Source of the DNA: Auricularia sp. M13
Lineage: Eukaryota > Basidiomycota > Agaricomycetes > Auriculariales > Auriculariaceae
NCBI GenBank assembly: GCA_037042915.1
Contig: CM073198.1
Location: forward strand, 1,922,001 to 1,986,000
Direction of reading: 5' to 3'
Length of the DNA: 64,000 nt
Translations under genes and position numbers: made by a program
In this document: in pieces, positions 53,659 to 64,000 of the stretch
Numbering within the stretch: the first letter of the stretch is position 1
Layout of the letters: the number at the start of each line of letters is the position of its first letter
Notes under the pieces: generated by a model
Database searches by the model: none
Told to the model about the DNA's origin: nothing
Seen by the model: the letters and a program-made list of their open reading frames with translations, nothing else

Positions 53659-56350
53659 ATGTCGACACTCCCCATTCACTTCAAACTCTCCAAACCAGGC
53701 GACTCCACGCGCAAGGTCGGCTTTGACGAGCCCCCGTCGTGGATGCTGCTGGCGGCCAAGGTCGAGGAACTCTTCCACGTCCCCGGCGATCATCTCGGGC
53801 TCGTTTACCTCGACGACGAGGGCGACAGAGTCACGCTCAGCTCGCAGCAGGAGCTGAACGAGTTTTACGCGACCGCCAAGCAACCGTACAAGTTCGTTAT
53901 CAAGGACCTCTCGGCGTCGCAGGACCCGTCGCTTGTCGACGACGACTTCCGCAGCTATGCCCACAGTCACGCCGGCGGCGACAAGCACAAGGCGCCCCCG
54001 TCGCCATTCATCAACCTTGGCGGAATCCCAATAGCGTTTGAGGTTATGGATGACGGGTTCCCCATCGACCTGCTGCGCGCCCAGTCGGTGGCGAAAGGCC
54101 GCGCAGGCAGCACCGCCTATGTCGAGGAATTGGGCACCGCGAGCAGGCGCAGCACGCCCGCCAACACCCAGGATAAGACCACCCCCGAGGACAAGGACAA
54201 GGGCAAGGGCCGCATGCAACCCAGCGTTGCCGATTTCGAGGACCTCGGCGACGCAGCTGAGGTAGTGTCGCATGCGTCCATGGACGGCTCATTCGCGGCG
54301 CGCGGTGACACGGAGAAGCCGCCTGTGCACGTCTTTGACGCTAAGCACGACACAACCGTTACGATCGAGGAGCAGAAAGAGGATCCAGGCAGCTTCCTCG
54401 AGCGCGTGCTTAATCTCGGACGCCGCGAGCGCGGCGAAGAGGGCGCAGCCCCCGATCCGCCGCTTGCTCCCATCGAGGACAAGCCCAAGCCTCCGCCGCC
54501 GTCGCTCGTCAAGGACCTGGCAGACGTGATGCAGCAGCTCGCAATCACGACGGCCGCGCACCCTGAACTAACCGAGAGTGTGCGCGCCATGCTGCGCAAT
54601 GTCGCCGAGGGCGCCTACTGGTCCAACGACGCCTCGCGCCAGCTCCCGAACGAAACCGAAGAGGCGCGCGCAGGAATGCGTCTGGCGGATTCCGTGGGGG
54701 ACCTGTTCAAGGCGCTCGGCGCGGGGGTCGCACGCGAGGTGGCGACGCAGCTTTCGGACTCCCTGCCCAACGGCCCAGGCCAGCCGCCGCGCCCCCGGTC
54801 TCCGCCGCGCGAGCGCCGTGGCTGGGACCGCGTGCGCGACCGTATGTTCCCGGGCGGCGTCCCACGTGCGCCCTACCCGCCGTACGGTCCCCCGCCGCCT
54901 GGACCGCGCGGACCATTCAATCACCCATATCCCTACCCGCCTCCAGGCCCGCCGCCGCCCCCGCCGCCGCCAGGCGCACCCCGCTATCCCATCGCGCCCA
55001 TGCCGCCGGGCGAGCGCTTCGACATCTGGAACCCGCGCAACTTCCCTGCGCTGCGCCGCGCGCAGACCTACCCCGCGCCGCCCGGCGCACCGATGCCGCC
55101 GCCCCCGCCCCCGCCAGCGCCCGTGCCCCCGCCAGCGCCCGTGCCCCCGCCGGCAGTGCGCCCTCAGCCTACCATTCAGTTCGCCCCGCCGCCGCAGATC
55201 CCACCGCGCCCGAATCTCGAGGTCGCCCGGCACATCCCGCCGGTCCCGCCGGCGCCCGCGTCGCTGGACGACCGCCGCGCGGCGCTCGAGGCGACCAAGC
55301 AGGCGTACATCGAGGCCAAGGAGGCGTACCGCCGCGAGCGAGAAGGAGGAGCGCCGGCGCGAGAAGGAGCGCCTTGCGCGCGAAAGGACGGGCTTTGCTG
55401 CGCTCCCGACGGCTGGCGCGTGAGTGGCTCCCCGCTTTTTATATGAATGTACACATATGTTGATGCGAACACGTTTTTCTTTACATATACCTGCCCCCCT
55501 TTCACGCTTTCAGTGCGGCGACTGCGACTACCAATGCGAGTGAAGCGACGCCCTTGCCGCCGCCAGAGAATGAGCGTGACAGGGATGACAACCCGTTCAA
55601 GCCGACGCACAGGACGTCGCCGCTCGTACGCGCGGCAGACATCCCGGAGGTGCCGCCGCCGCCGATGCACCCCGTCGACGTGCGCGAGCCAGAGCCGGAG
55701 CCGGAGCCGACGAAGAGCAGCGAGTTCACGCTCGAGCGTGCGCCCGCGGACGTCAAGCCCGAGCGCACGTTCACCAAGATGGCGTACAGCCCGGCGCAGT
55801 TCCGCTCGGCCTTTGCGCCGGTGTCGCCGCTCCCGCCTCGGGCGAGGGCCGAGGCGGGCAACCCGTTCGGCTCGCGCCTGCAGGCACCCAATACGGCTGC
55901 GTCGTCCGCTAGTCCTGGCCCCGCTCGTGGGGCGAACCCGTTCGGCGCGGCTGCGAATAACCTGGGAAGCATCTTCGGCGTCGCGAACGCGCTCATGGGC
56001 GCGCCGTTCGGCACCGCACCATTCGGCGGCGGCAGCGCGGCTACGCCTCAGACTCAGAGCGCAGTCACGGACAGGATCCTGGCGCGCCTGGCAGATGTAC
56101 GTCTTCCCCTTGCTCCCGTTCTCCCTCCTCCCTCTGTGTGTGTGCTGACTGACCATGGCGTTCGCAGATGGGGTTCACCCAGGCGGACCACCCGGACCTG
56201 CCGAGCCGCGTCGCGCGCCATCTCCGGCCGACGCTGCGCCCGACGAGCGAGGCGGAGGACGCGATCGTCGTGCGCCTCCTCGAGGAGCTCCTCGCGAATA
56301 CCGCCGGGTCGTCGAATCAGCAGCAGCGCGTCCCCGGCGCGTTCTCGTAG
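53659..56350 (+). CDS. PB1 domain protein with UBA-like C-terminus, apparent frameshift
   Basis: The N-terminal 85 residues form a PB1 domain: PIHFKLSKPGDSTRKVGF (basic Lys), WMLLAAKVEELF, HLGLVYLDDEGDRVTLSSQQEL (the acidic OPCA-type motif). A very long Pro-rich region follows, then a charged helix (EAKEAYRRER), and the last exon encodes ILARLADMGFTQADHPDL, UBA-like. PB1 plus UBA is the plan of p62/NBR1 autophagy receptors; no ZZ domain is seen. FEDL flanked by acids (near residue 195) could be an Atg8-binding motif. The frame breaks near 55338-55341: YRRER is followed, in another frame, by EKEERRREKERLARERTGF, consistent with loss of 2 bp in a CGCGAG repeat. Introns at about 55421-55515 and 56097-56167. 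Could be a sequencing error or a real lesion. Confidence 0.65.
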
Positions 56351-56866
56351 CGTAGGGTAAAGTCACAGTAGGAGAACGGCTCGAGATCGTGGCTCTACAT
56401 ATTACAGTAAACATTGTACACCGAAGGAATGTGTTGTGCGATTGGATCATGTACTGGTTTTATTCTTAGTAAACGACAATATACAAGAGGCTCAATTGAC
56501 TGTACACCAGACCATTTGAACGTCAAGTTCCCTTTCGTGTTTGAGGACACTACGTTTTCCTTGGTATTCGAAGAGCGCCGTTCGAGGTCGTTGGCCTTGC
56601 TGACTCGGGACTTGGAACGCGTGTTAGACCATTGCATTTGCAGCATTGAAGAGTCGTGAGAGTTGCAGCGTGTAAGGACCTAATAAAGAAGCGACGGCGG
56701 CGGGGCGGGGAAGCACAGCAGCAGACAAAGCAAGAAACTACAGTGTTGGGACAGCAGAGCTATGTGGCAAAAGGGCAGAGTCGGGAGGAAGCGCCGATGC
56801 GGATTGAATATACAATTGCGTTTGTCGTATCGCGGGAAATTGTCATCGTAAGGGGGCGGTGCGGGG
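56351..56866. other. Intergenic region between convergent genes
   Basis: About 500 bp, 3' flanks only; nothing recognised. Confidence 0.4.
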
Positions 56867-57853
56867 TCAGTGGGTGCGCTGGGTGGCAAAGAGCAGCATG
56901 ATCTCTGCGACGTCGGACGTCGCGGAGTCGAGCTGGGCCTTGACTTTCGGGTTGACAGTTTTGTCAACGGGTGCGTGGGCGGCGGCGGACGAGCCCGGGG
57001 TGCGCAGCTCGTCGTCCTCGAGGGTGTCCTCGGTGTCCGCGGCGGACGAGGGGGCGGGCGAGGCGCAGCGGGCGGCGTGGGAGACGCGCGCGCGCTCGGC
57101 GGCGCAGGCCCACTCGAGCGTCCTGCGCTTGCCGAGCGGCGCGATGCGGCGCAGGTCGCTGCCGGGCGACGACGGCGGGCCCTGCGGCGAGGACGGCATG
57201 CGGTCCCAGATGTCCATCTCCTCCCGCTCGCGGACCGGCGTCGTCGGGCGCGTCGGGATGTCGGCGAGGGGCGGGGACGCGGCGTCGGTCACGTGCTGCT
57301 GATGCGCGCTCCGGTTCGCGAACGCGTCAAGCGAGACGCGCGGCAGCCGCGCGGGCGGAGCTGACACGGTGCGCTGCCACGTGCGAACCGCGCGCGCGTC
57401 GGGCACGCTCTGCGTCCGCCGCAGCGGCCCCGGGCGCGGCGACGCGGCCTTGTGCTTGGCCACGCCGGCGCCAGCCTTCTTGAGCGACTGGCGCTTGTTC
57501 TGCAGCCACACCGTCACTGAGCGTAGGTCCCTGTGCACAATCCGGGGTTAGCACTGGGTTCACGCGGGACCGAATGCAACGCACATGGAGAGCTCGTTCG
57601 CGGCGGCCAGGCGCGCGTCGCGGCTGGGATGGCTCGTCTTGGCGAACAGCGCCTCCATCCGCGAGACCTGCACCGGCGTCATGCGTTTCCGCGGCATTTT
57701 CTCGTGCCCGCTGGCGCTGGCGCTGGCCGGGGCCGGGACGGTGTTGGTCACGGTCGCGAACGGCGTCCGGAACTGCGCGGACTGGGGCTCGGGCATCGCA
57801 GCGTACACGGGGTAGTAGCCCGGGAAGATGAACACGGGCTGCGGGTGCGCCAT
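56867..57853 (-). CDS. Homeodomain transcription factor
   Basis: After a Pro/Ala-rich N-terminus (MAHPQPVFIFPGYYPVY) comes a homeodomain: KRMTPVQVSRMEALFAKTSH, then PSRDARLAAANELSM, and the recognition helix LRSVTVWLQNKRQSLKK. The canonical WFxNxR reads WLQNKR: Trp, Asn and Arg are retained, Phe is Leu. The intron (about 57533-57586) lies just before the recognition helix (ELSM|DLRS) and joins in frame. The C-terminal half is disordered with SP/TP motifs (RRTQSVPD, RPTTPVRERE) and a short DIWDRM. Nuclear DNA-binding protein; fungal homeodomain factors control mating or fruiting. An upstream in-frame ATG at 57949 (MDWTSNVREF) is an alternative start. Confidence 0.85.
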
Positions 57854-58163
57854 TGCTGCTGCTGAGGGCGAGGGCGAGAAACGAGGAAGAGGAGAGAGAG
57901 ACGCGTTGTGTCGGAATCCGAACTCGCGAACATTTGATGTCCAGTCCAATTCAACGGAAGTGGGAACGCGTTCGCGATCCGAGGCCGCGGTGTTCGCCGC
58001 CCCACGCGAACATCCGACTGTGGCGTTGCCGTCACGTGATCCCCCCTGTTGTGCATTCGATCGGAAAGGTTCGCGGGATGTATTTTATTTTGTGGTCATT
58101 AGCTCCTCCTGCGATACCAACATGAAAGTCGTAAAGTTTTCGTATGAAAATCCAGCCCCGTGA
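57854..58163. promoter_or_regulatory. Promoter region of the homeodomain gene
   Basis: Roughly 310 bp upstream of the homeodomain start and downstream of the MFS gene. No clear TATA box; nothing else seen. Confidence 0.3.
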
Positions 58164-60404
58164 CTACCGTCTGGGGATCCCGCGCTCGCGCTCCGCAACA
58201 CCATCCCGCACGCGTGACGCGAAGAACACGCACGCCACCCCGACGAGCGCCATGAACAACCACACGAACCAGCCCCCCAGCAGGTTCCGCGACGCGGTGA
58301 TGGCAAATAGCGAGCTGCGCGGTGCGCGTAAATTTTATCAGCCTCGGACGGCGGCGGTCTGATGGAAAAGGAGAGGTGGCGGTCGTCACGTACCTGACCA
58401 ATGCGGGTGCCACGCCGCGCGCGGTGGACCCAACGGTCTGCGCGATGCCGAATGTGCTGCCCAGCGCTTCGCGCGAGGGGGCGGAGTGCTTGACGAAGAT
58501 GGTATGCGTGCTACGTAGAAAAGACAAAATAGAAACAAAAGTCAACACCGCCATTGCCGAAAGTAGCGAGTATTGAATGCACGCACGCATACGCCATGCC
58601 CGCCATGCGGATGACAAACAGCATGAGCGCGATGAGGACCCAGACGACGACGCGGCCCTGCGGCGTCAGCACGTCCTCGCCGTCCACGCGGAACTCGCGC
58701 GCCACGACGTTCAGGAAGGGCAGCGCGAGGTAGCACAGCGGGAAGATCGCGACGAGGTAGCAGTACAGCCTGCGCAGCGGTATGCGCCGCGAGAGCCACG
58801 GGAACACGAACGGGTGCGAGCACACGGCGATGAGCCCGCCGCCTGCGAGCGCTACGCCGATTTCGGCTGGCTGTTCAAAAAGAAACATGAGCTACAGAGG
58901 CAGCGATGCGAGACGGCAGGCACGCACGTTGCGCGAGAGCCCGCCGAGGTGGATGGCGGTGTACGAGAAGAGGATGAAGACGACCTCGAAGCCCGTGCCC
59001 TGAATAGACAGCAAGAAGTACGGGCGCAGAACAGAGAGAATGACGGGGTCCGTAATCAGCGACCACACCGACGGGGGCTTGCTCTCCGCCGCGGTCTTCG
59101 GCGCGTCGACGATGACAGAGTTCGGGATGGCGTCGTAGCTGCTGTTGAGAGGTGGCAGCCCCTTCGCCTTGCGCGCACTCGGGAGCGTCTACAGGAGAAT
59201 GTACACACCAGACGAGGCTTGATTTAGCACGGAATATGGAGTATAAGTTGCAATAGCAGAACGGCGCACCTCTTCCAAGAAGAAATACCCCAGCACGACG
59301 CCAGAGAGCGCCATAAAGAACGCGATGGCGCACGGCAGCAGGAACGGGAAGTCGCGGAACAGCTGCACGCCGCCGAAGAGCTCGGGGAAGCGCTCGCACG
59401 GCTCCGCGAGCGTGCCGCCCAGCAGCGTGCCGACGATCGAGCCGATGTACCAGATGAGCTCGACGACGGTGTACGCGCGCGCCTGGTTCGTCTCGTCCGC
59501 CATCTCGCCCACCATGCTCTGGATGATCCTGGACGTTCAATTTTAGTCAGTTCTATTTCGTGCATGTAGAGATGTCACTATGCGCACGCTATGTTGCCCG
59601 AGAGGAAACCAGCTGCAGCAGAATATGAGTGGAAAGTGATCTGGGAAGGAGGAAACGGTGCGCGCACCGAGCGTCCGCGCCAGCAGCGCGGTCCACAGAT
59701 TCGACGAGAGGCCGAAGAGCAGCGTGCTGCATGCGGCACCGGTAATGCCTGCGGCGAGTCAGCACTCGCTGCACAGAGAACAGAAGTGCTTGATCTACCC
59801 ATAAGGATGCAAGGTTTTCGTCCGATACGATCTGCATGTGCGAGCAAGATGAGTTATTGTTGTCCCGTTCACATGCGGGGAAAGTGGAAGAGACGCACCA
59901 GACAGGCGCCCCCAGCGGTAGATCATCGTCAGCTGTGCCAGCGCGAACTGAAGCAGAACGAGTCAACGCAGGCTGTCATTGAATAGTATCGCACGCACCA
60001 CGCTGTCCTACAACACCGCAGGCAAATTAGCCTCTAGGAAATGCGCGCGCGGGAAAGGGCGCGACTGGGACGCACAACAAGGCCAGAGTAGAACCCAATC
60101 TGGGCGGGGTCGTCCGTGACGTGCAGGACTTCCATCATGCGGTTCACATAGGGGAAGATCTGCGATCGCGAGCAGGTCAGCTTCCCGCACAGCGAGAGAG
60201 AGGAAATGAGAGGCGCGGGCGCACCTGGGTATACGCGACGGGCTCCGCCAGCCTCACTGCGCACCAATCATCACCAGTCAGTTCTCAGCGCGTGATGGGC
60301 AAGGGGATGAGCTCACCGAGGCAGAGGATGGCGAGCTGCAGCTTAGGCAGCGGCGTCTCGCGTTTGCGCGCGGGCAGCAGCGGCTCGACGTCCGAACTTG
60401 ACAT
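58164..60404 (-). CDS. MFS transporter of ZIF1/tetracycline-exporter-like type
   Basis: Starts MSSSDVEPLLPARKRETPLPK and ends ERERGIPRR at TAG 58164. Family landmarks: QLAILCLVRLAEPVAYTQIFPYVN, GFYSGLVDSVFALAQLTMIYRWGRL, DRIGRKPCILMG (motif A), MVGEMADETNQARAY, IGSIVGTLLGGTLAEP, FFLEET, the second-half WVLIALMLFVIRMAGMAYA and HSAPSREALGSTFGIAQT. It is typical of a fungal DHA1-like MFS carrier at the plasma or vacuolar membrane; substrate unknown. The gene has many short introns. Exon DSV is only 9 nt (59999-60007) and is required by the motif GLVDSVFALAQ. The intron before it ends in a 14-bp match to the inverted arm at 62878. Confidence 0.85.
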
Positions 60405-61043
60405 CTTTCTGGCTCTGGCTCTCGCTTTGGAGGGGGAAAGAGGAAGAGGAAGAGGAAGACGGCGGCATGACTGGAGCAGCCGCGGCCGTTTTTATCCCGG
60501 GTCCGTCGAGGATGAACGTAAGAGGGTGTGGGTCGGGTGCGCGGACCGGAGCGCTGCAGGATCCAGAGAATCGTCTAGATCCGTCCAAGTGATCATTACT
60601 TTGAGAATGAGATGCATGTCCGGTGCTGGACCAGGATGGGACCCTTCGAGATTGAATGCAATGTCAAGGTCGCGAGCGACGATAGGCAAACAACGGATTC
60701 TCAGCTGTCGATCGATTGCGGAGGGAATACACATACAGTACAGACAGAAAGACACCCGTCTCCCCCAGCTTGAACGTGTCTGGGCCTGACCGTGACAGAT
60801 TAGCAGATGTTTGCCGGGGTCGAACGCGCGCAATTGGCCAGGTGTTTGCCGCGACACCGCGACACATACTATAAGATGCTCTGATCGTCCGCACGACCCT
60901 GCGTTAGGATCTTCCCGCGGGGTTGGTCTGACAGCGCCAGGCTGAGTTGCAAGCCTGGGCTCACGCGGGAAGGTAGGCCACGTGAGGAGGGACGGCGGGC
61001 GGAGGCTGCGGAGCGAGCAAAGGAAGCCGCGGTCTCGGAATGA
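60405..61043. promoter_or_regulatory. Upstream region of the MFS gene
   Basis: About 640 bp without a gene. Read on the minus strand a GGATAAAAA box (complement of about 60487-60496) lies about 85 nt before the MFS ATG. Confidence 0.35.
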
Positions 61044-62755
61044 TTATTGCCATTGGGCATTCTGCTGCGCCGGAGACTGCGCACCAGGAGGAAGAGGAAG
61101 GGGTGTGCCTCCCGTCTGGGGGCCCGACGATCCATCCTGCTGTTGCTGTTGTTGTTGTTGCGGTGGCGAGTGCTGTTGCGGGCTAACGTAGGTCGCTGGC
61201 ACGTTCGTCCAAGCTGGGTGCGAAGCTAGAGGCTGACTAGGTGGCTGAGGAGCGCCCGTCCACGCAGGGCCTGCATACGACGATGTTGCCTGGATCGGGG
61301 GTGCGTAAACTGTGGCCTGCGTGGCAGGAACAGGAGGAGCAGGAGCAGGAGGAGCGGAAGCAGGACTAGGCCCTTGCCCAGGCCAGAATGCTTGTAGGCC
61401 GGACGGCGGGGGCCACATGTCAGCAGATGGATGCTGCTGCCAGCCAGCAGCTGCTGCATTCGGGGCTGCAGCCATGTACGTCTGAGGCATGGCCTGGTTC
61501 TGACCTGGGTTCGGCGCGACGAAAGGCTGCGGGACGTATGGTTGTTGCGGCTGAAGCTGCTGTAACTGTTGCGGAGGTTGGAACTGTTGCTGTGGCTGGA
61601 ACTGTTGCTGAGGCTGGAACTGCTGCTGGGACTGGAACTGCTGCTGGGACACCGCAGGCGGGAAATAGTGTGGCGCCACGTATGGCTGAACGGCGGGCAT
61701 CGCAGGAACAAGGGCCATCGGCGCGGGCTGTTGGTGCAGCACCCAGTCCTCGACCTGCTTCCCCGCCGCGAGCGCGTTGTCCATCTGCGACTCGTGCAGC
61801 AGCGTGAGCGGCACGGCGCTCTGCAGGACGGCCGCGCGCCCGCTCTGGTCGGTGAACCGCAGGAGCACGTCCAGCGTGTGCTCGATCTTGACGCCGCGGT
61901 CGGACGCGCCGGGGTTGTAGCTGAGCAGGATCTCGGACGGGACGGCTAGCTCGACGACGTTGTCGCCTGGCACGAGTCCGCGGTGCGTCGCGAGGTCCTG
62001 CTTGAAGCGCACCTCGCCGCCTTTGACGGTCGCCGAGACGGTCTGCGCCAGGCTGGCGGACAGACCGTCAAGCTTGACGCGAGGATCCTGAATCCATAAC
62101 GACAGGCGCGCACGGATAGTTGTGCCCGCCGCCCATGCTGCGTGCGGGACGTTCACTTCGTACTTGATCGTGTCTTGCCGTGAATTCTTTGCTGGAGAAA
62201 ATATGAGGTCGCCGGCACCGCAGTAAAGGGAACTCACTACCGCACCTTTGACCGGCACAGTGAACGGCGGGCCTGCCGTCGAATGGACGGCTGAGACGAC
62301 CACATCTGCGCGGGTCTCCAGCACACTCTTCTGAGGCTTGCTGAGACGCGCGCGGGCGTGCACCTGGTACTCGATAGCAAATCCGCGGCCGGGGCCGTCT
62401 GCCAGCGCGCGCACGGAGCACGGCAGGTTGTAGTAGACCGGGACCGCGAAGCTGAACGCGTGCAGGCCGCCGGCGACCTTCTTCTTCTTGCTCACCTCGC
62501 GCCCAATCTTGCACAGTTCGCGGCTGGCCATCACGCCGCTGGCCCGCGCGTCAGCCCGATCCTCATATTTATCGAACTTGATACGCACTTTATGCGCCCG
62601 CTGACGACGCCCACAAAGTCGACTATGATCTCGCTGATCGTGCAGGGCTCTGGGACGAAGAGCTCGACGCGGCCGTTGAGCTGTTCGGGCGCGCGCGACG
62701 AGCTGCTCGCGTGCAGCAGGATGCTCTGGGGTACCGTCACTTGCAGGCCCGCCAT
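61044..62755 (-). CDS. Alpha-arrestin-like protein with Gln-rich tail
   Basis: Starts MAGLQVTVPQSILLHASSSS. The N-terminal arrestin-like fold shows EQLNGRVELFVPEPCTISEI, HAFSFAVPVYYNLPCSV and FAIEYQVHARARL; a second beta-rich domain shows IKYEVNVPHAAW and GLVPGDNVVELAVPSEILLSY. Alpha-arrestins are cytosolic adaptors that bring ubiquitin ligases to membrane transporters. The first intron (62539-62588, GTGCGT...GCCAG with a CTGAC branch site) restores the frame; read straight through, the frame would seem broken. A second possible intron (about 62193-62246) keeps the frame whether removed or not. The tail has tandem FQPQQQ units, more Pro/Gln-rich sequence and a run of eight Gln before the end at TAA 61044. 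No PPxY motif was noticed in what I read. Confidence 0.7.
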
Positions 62756-63545
62756 CTGGAGTGAAGGGTGCGAGTCAACGTTGAGTTCATGTCGGTCATC
62801 AGCGCCGGCGGTCTTGGATTCTCAGATTTTGTCCTGAAGGAGGTAAAGCGCCGCAAGATCCCGGTGCGATACAGGTGTAACACCGCAGGCAAAGGTCATG
62901 ATAGTACTGGTGCATACTATCACTGTGATAGTTTTGATCTGCCTGTTTTTCTTTGTGCCACCCGACAAGAGTCTCCATTGTTCTGATGCACCGCGCAGTC
63001 ACTCTCACGGATGCTTCCTTTGTACTTCGGGCCTTCGGGGAGGTGTATCGGAAGACCACCGAGTAGACCAACATGGCGAGAGATAGATGCAAAGGGGAGG
63101 TAGCAAGTATTCAACAAGTGTTGAGAGACGTCCCACCAGCGTCTACAACAACATATTAATAGCAATGCAACTCTTTCCCCACCGAAAATTCATGAAAAAC
63201 CGATTGCTCCTTGGTTAAAATGGGAAGGTCGGCTGTTTACCAGAGTGTTCCGGTGCCTGCACTTCCAGTCGTCCGACGTCGGCCGTGGAACACGGGTGGC
63301 ACCACGCCCGAGATGTTTCTACCCACTATTACAGTGATAGGATGGGTCCGTACTATCATGGCTTTTGCCCGCGGTGTTATAATGAATGATCTCGGGTCTC
63401 TGTATAGTTGAAAGCTGGTTGGAAGCGTTTACGTCGACTGACACCCAGAACAAAGACGAAAAGGTCTGGCTCATGTTGTTAATTCCGACTACTACTCGAT
63501 ACACGCTGACACATTGCACGACACCGCTCAGACAACCCGTACACC
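62756..63545. other. Intergenic region holding the MITE-like element
   Basis: Apart from the element at 62878-63379 there is no gene in this stretch between two minus-strand genes. Confidence 0.4.
62878..63379. mobile_element. MITE-like element with 54-bp inverted arms
   Basis: The left arm (62878-62931) and the right arm (63326-63379) are inverted copies of each other at roughly 80-85% identity, beginning TAACACCGC and containing CATGATAGTAC and CTATCACTGT. Both are bordered by TA, which would suit a Tc1/mariner-type target duplication. The 400 bp between them has no convincing gene. Copy number unknown. Confidence 0.55.
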
Positions 63546-64000
63546 TTACGACGCGATGAGGACCTATGAACCACAGACCGTGAGCAACGCAAGCCAGATA
63601 AATGAAGGCACGACGGACAGCAGAAGGCGTGAGGCCCAACTCGCGTAGCGATTTCGTCCACTCGGCCTTGGAGAACACTTTCCTGACGTTACAAGTCAAC
63701 ACTCGATGCGCTCAATCGTACCGCAACGCGCGTAGCAACGCACCTGGGAAACTGCTGCGTAAACGTCACACTCTCCACGTCGATATTATAATCCTGTCCG
63801 GCCAGATACTCCGCGACATGGCGCAACGTGCTGTCGCTGGGCAGCGCCGTCGTATACGGTCCGCCGGCACCCGCGCGTTGCATGCGGATCTGCAGGCGCG
63901 TCTCCGGGTAGTCGCGACCGGATACCGCAGGCGCGGCGGCACCGGGCGCGGCGACAGTGACGGGCTGGGATTCAGAGACGAGCTGGCCGTCGCGCGCGGC
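63546..64000 (-). CDS. UBX-domain protein, 3' end only
   Basis: The window edge cuts off the 5' part. The visible C-terminus is a UBX domain: ETRLQIRMQRAG, SDSTLRHVAEYLAG, FTQQFPRKVFS and ELGLTPSAVLIAS, with the FPR-type loop that binds Cdc48/p97. Two introns are visible: GTGCGT...CGTCAG between QQFP and RKVFS (about 63685-63745) and GTCCGT...TCATAG near the end (about 63566-63620). Removing the latter gives a normal short UBX end with TAA at 63546. UBX proteins are cofactors that steer the Cdc48/p97 ATPase in protein degradation or membrane work. Residues preceding the domain (SESQPVTVAAPG) suggest a linker; whether a SEP or UBA domain precedes it cannot be seen. Confidence 0.75.

Noticed and set aside
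54568-55423. Long Arg/Ala-rich frames on both strands of the Pro-rich PB1 gene
   Set aside because: Shadows created by GC-rich proline codons.
62531-62588. Apparent frameshift in the alpha-arrestin-like gene
   Set aside because: A standard 50-nt intron with GTGCGT donor, CTGAC branch site and GCCAG acceptor explains it.
1-64000. CRISPR array, rRNA or tRNA genes, bacterial operons
   Set aside because: No regularly spaced repeats and no tRNA or rRNA pattern was noticed; gene structure is eukaryotic.

Overview
This window is nuclear DNA of a filamentous basidiomycete, most likely an Agaricomycete mushroom or wood-decay fungus. The evidence is internal: nearly every gene is split by very short GT-AG introns of about 45-70 nt (donors GTGAGT, GTGCGT, GTAAGT; CTRAY-like branch points), exons are GC-rich, genes are dense on both strands without operons, and the families present (7TM receptor-like proteins, WD40-kinase fusions, homeodomain factor, secreted esterases, xylose reductase, MFS sugar carrier) are typical of wood- and litter-inhabiting basidiomycetes. 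Species cannot be named from the sequence.

Layout. 0.3-1.9 kb: a hypothetical gene and an unclear remnant. 2-16.6 kb: an accessory, duplication-rich block with three copies of a non-canonical short-chain dehydrogenase (SDR-A, B, C), three copies of a secreted alpha/beta-hydrolase (Hyd-A, B, C; Hyd-A is split by a 1.14-kb TIR element), a CE1-like esterase whose nucleophile Ser is replaced by Glu, and a DHA1-type MFS exporter. 16.7-33.8 kb: more conserved genes: F-box-like protein, ORC6-like protein, DDHD phospholipase, a 7TM membrane protein, an RNase III-fold/dsRBD protein lacking catalytic residues, and a Ser/Pro-rich protein. 33.8-36.3 kb is a gene-poor gap. 36.9-39.4 kb: a fourth hydrolase/SDR pair (Hyd-D, SDR-D), 20 kb from the others. 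39.7-48.5 kb: small secreted protein, sugar transporter, hypothetical protein, D-xylose reductase. 49-56.4 kb: a long gene with ENTH domain, protein kinase and WD40 repeats in one reading frame, divergent from a PB1-to-UBA-like protein. 56.9-64 kb: homeodomain factor, second MFS exporter, alpha-arrestin-like protein with a Q-rich tail, a 0.5-kb element with long inverted arms, and the 3' end of a UBX-domain gene running off the window.

How the parts may work together (inference): the recurring SDR plus secreted hydrolase pairing with an MFS exporter suggests a duplicated module for an ester or lactone substrate or for a secondary metabolite. The sugar carrier and xylose reductase fit pentose uptake and use. 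The ENTH-kinase-WD40 protein combines a membrane-recognition module, a catalytic kinase and a scaffold in an unusual order, and is the strongest candidate here for an undescribed signalling protein.

Limits: exon borders come from reading splice signals and comparing paralogues inside the window; family names come from motif recognition, not from searches.
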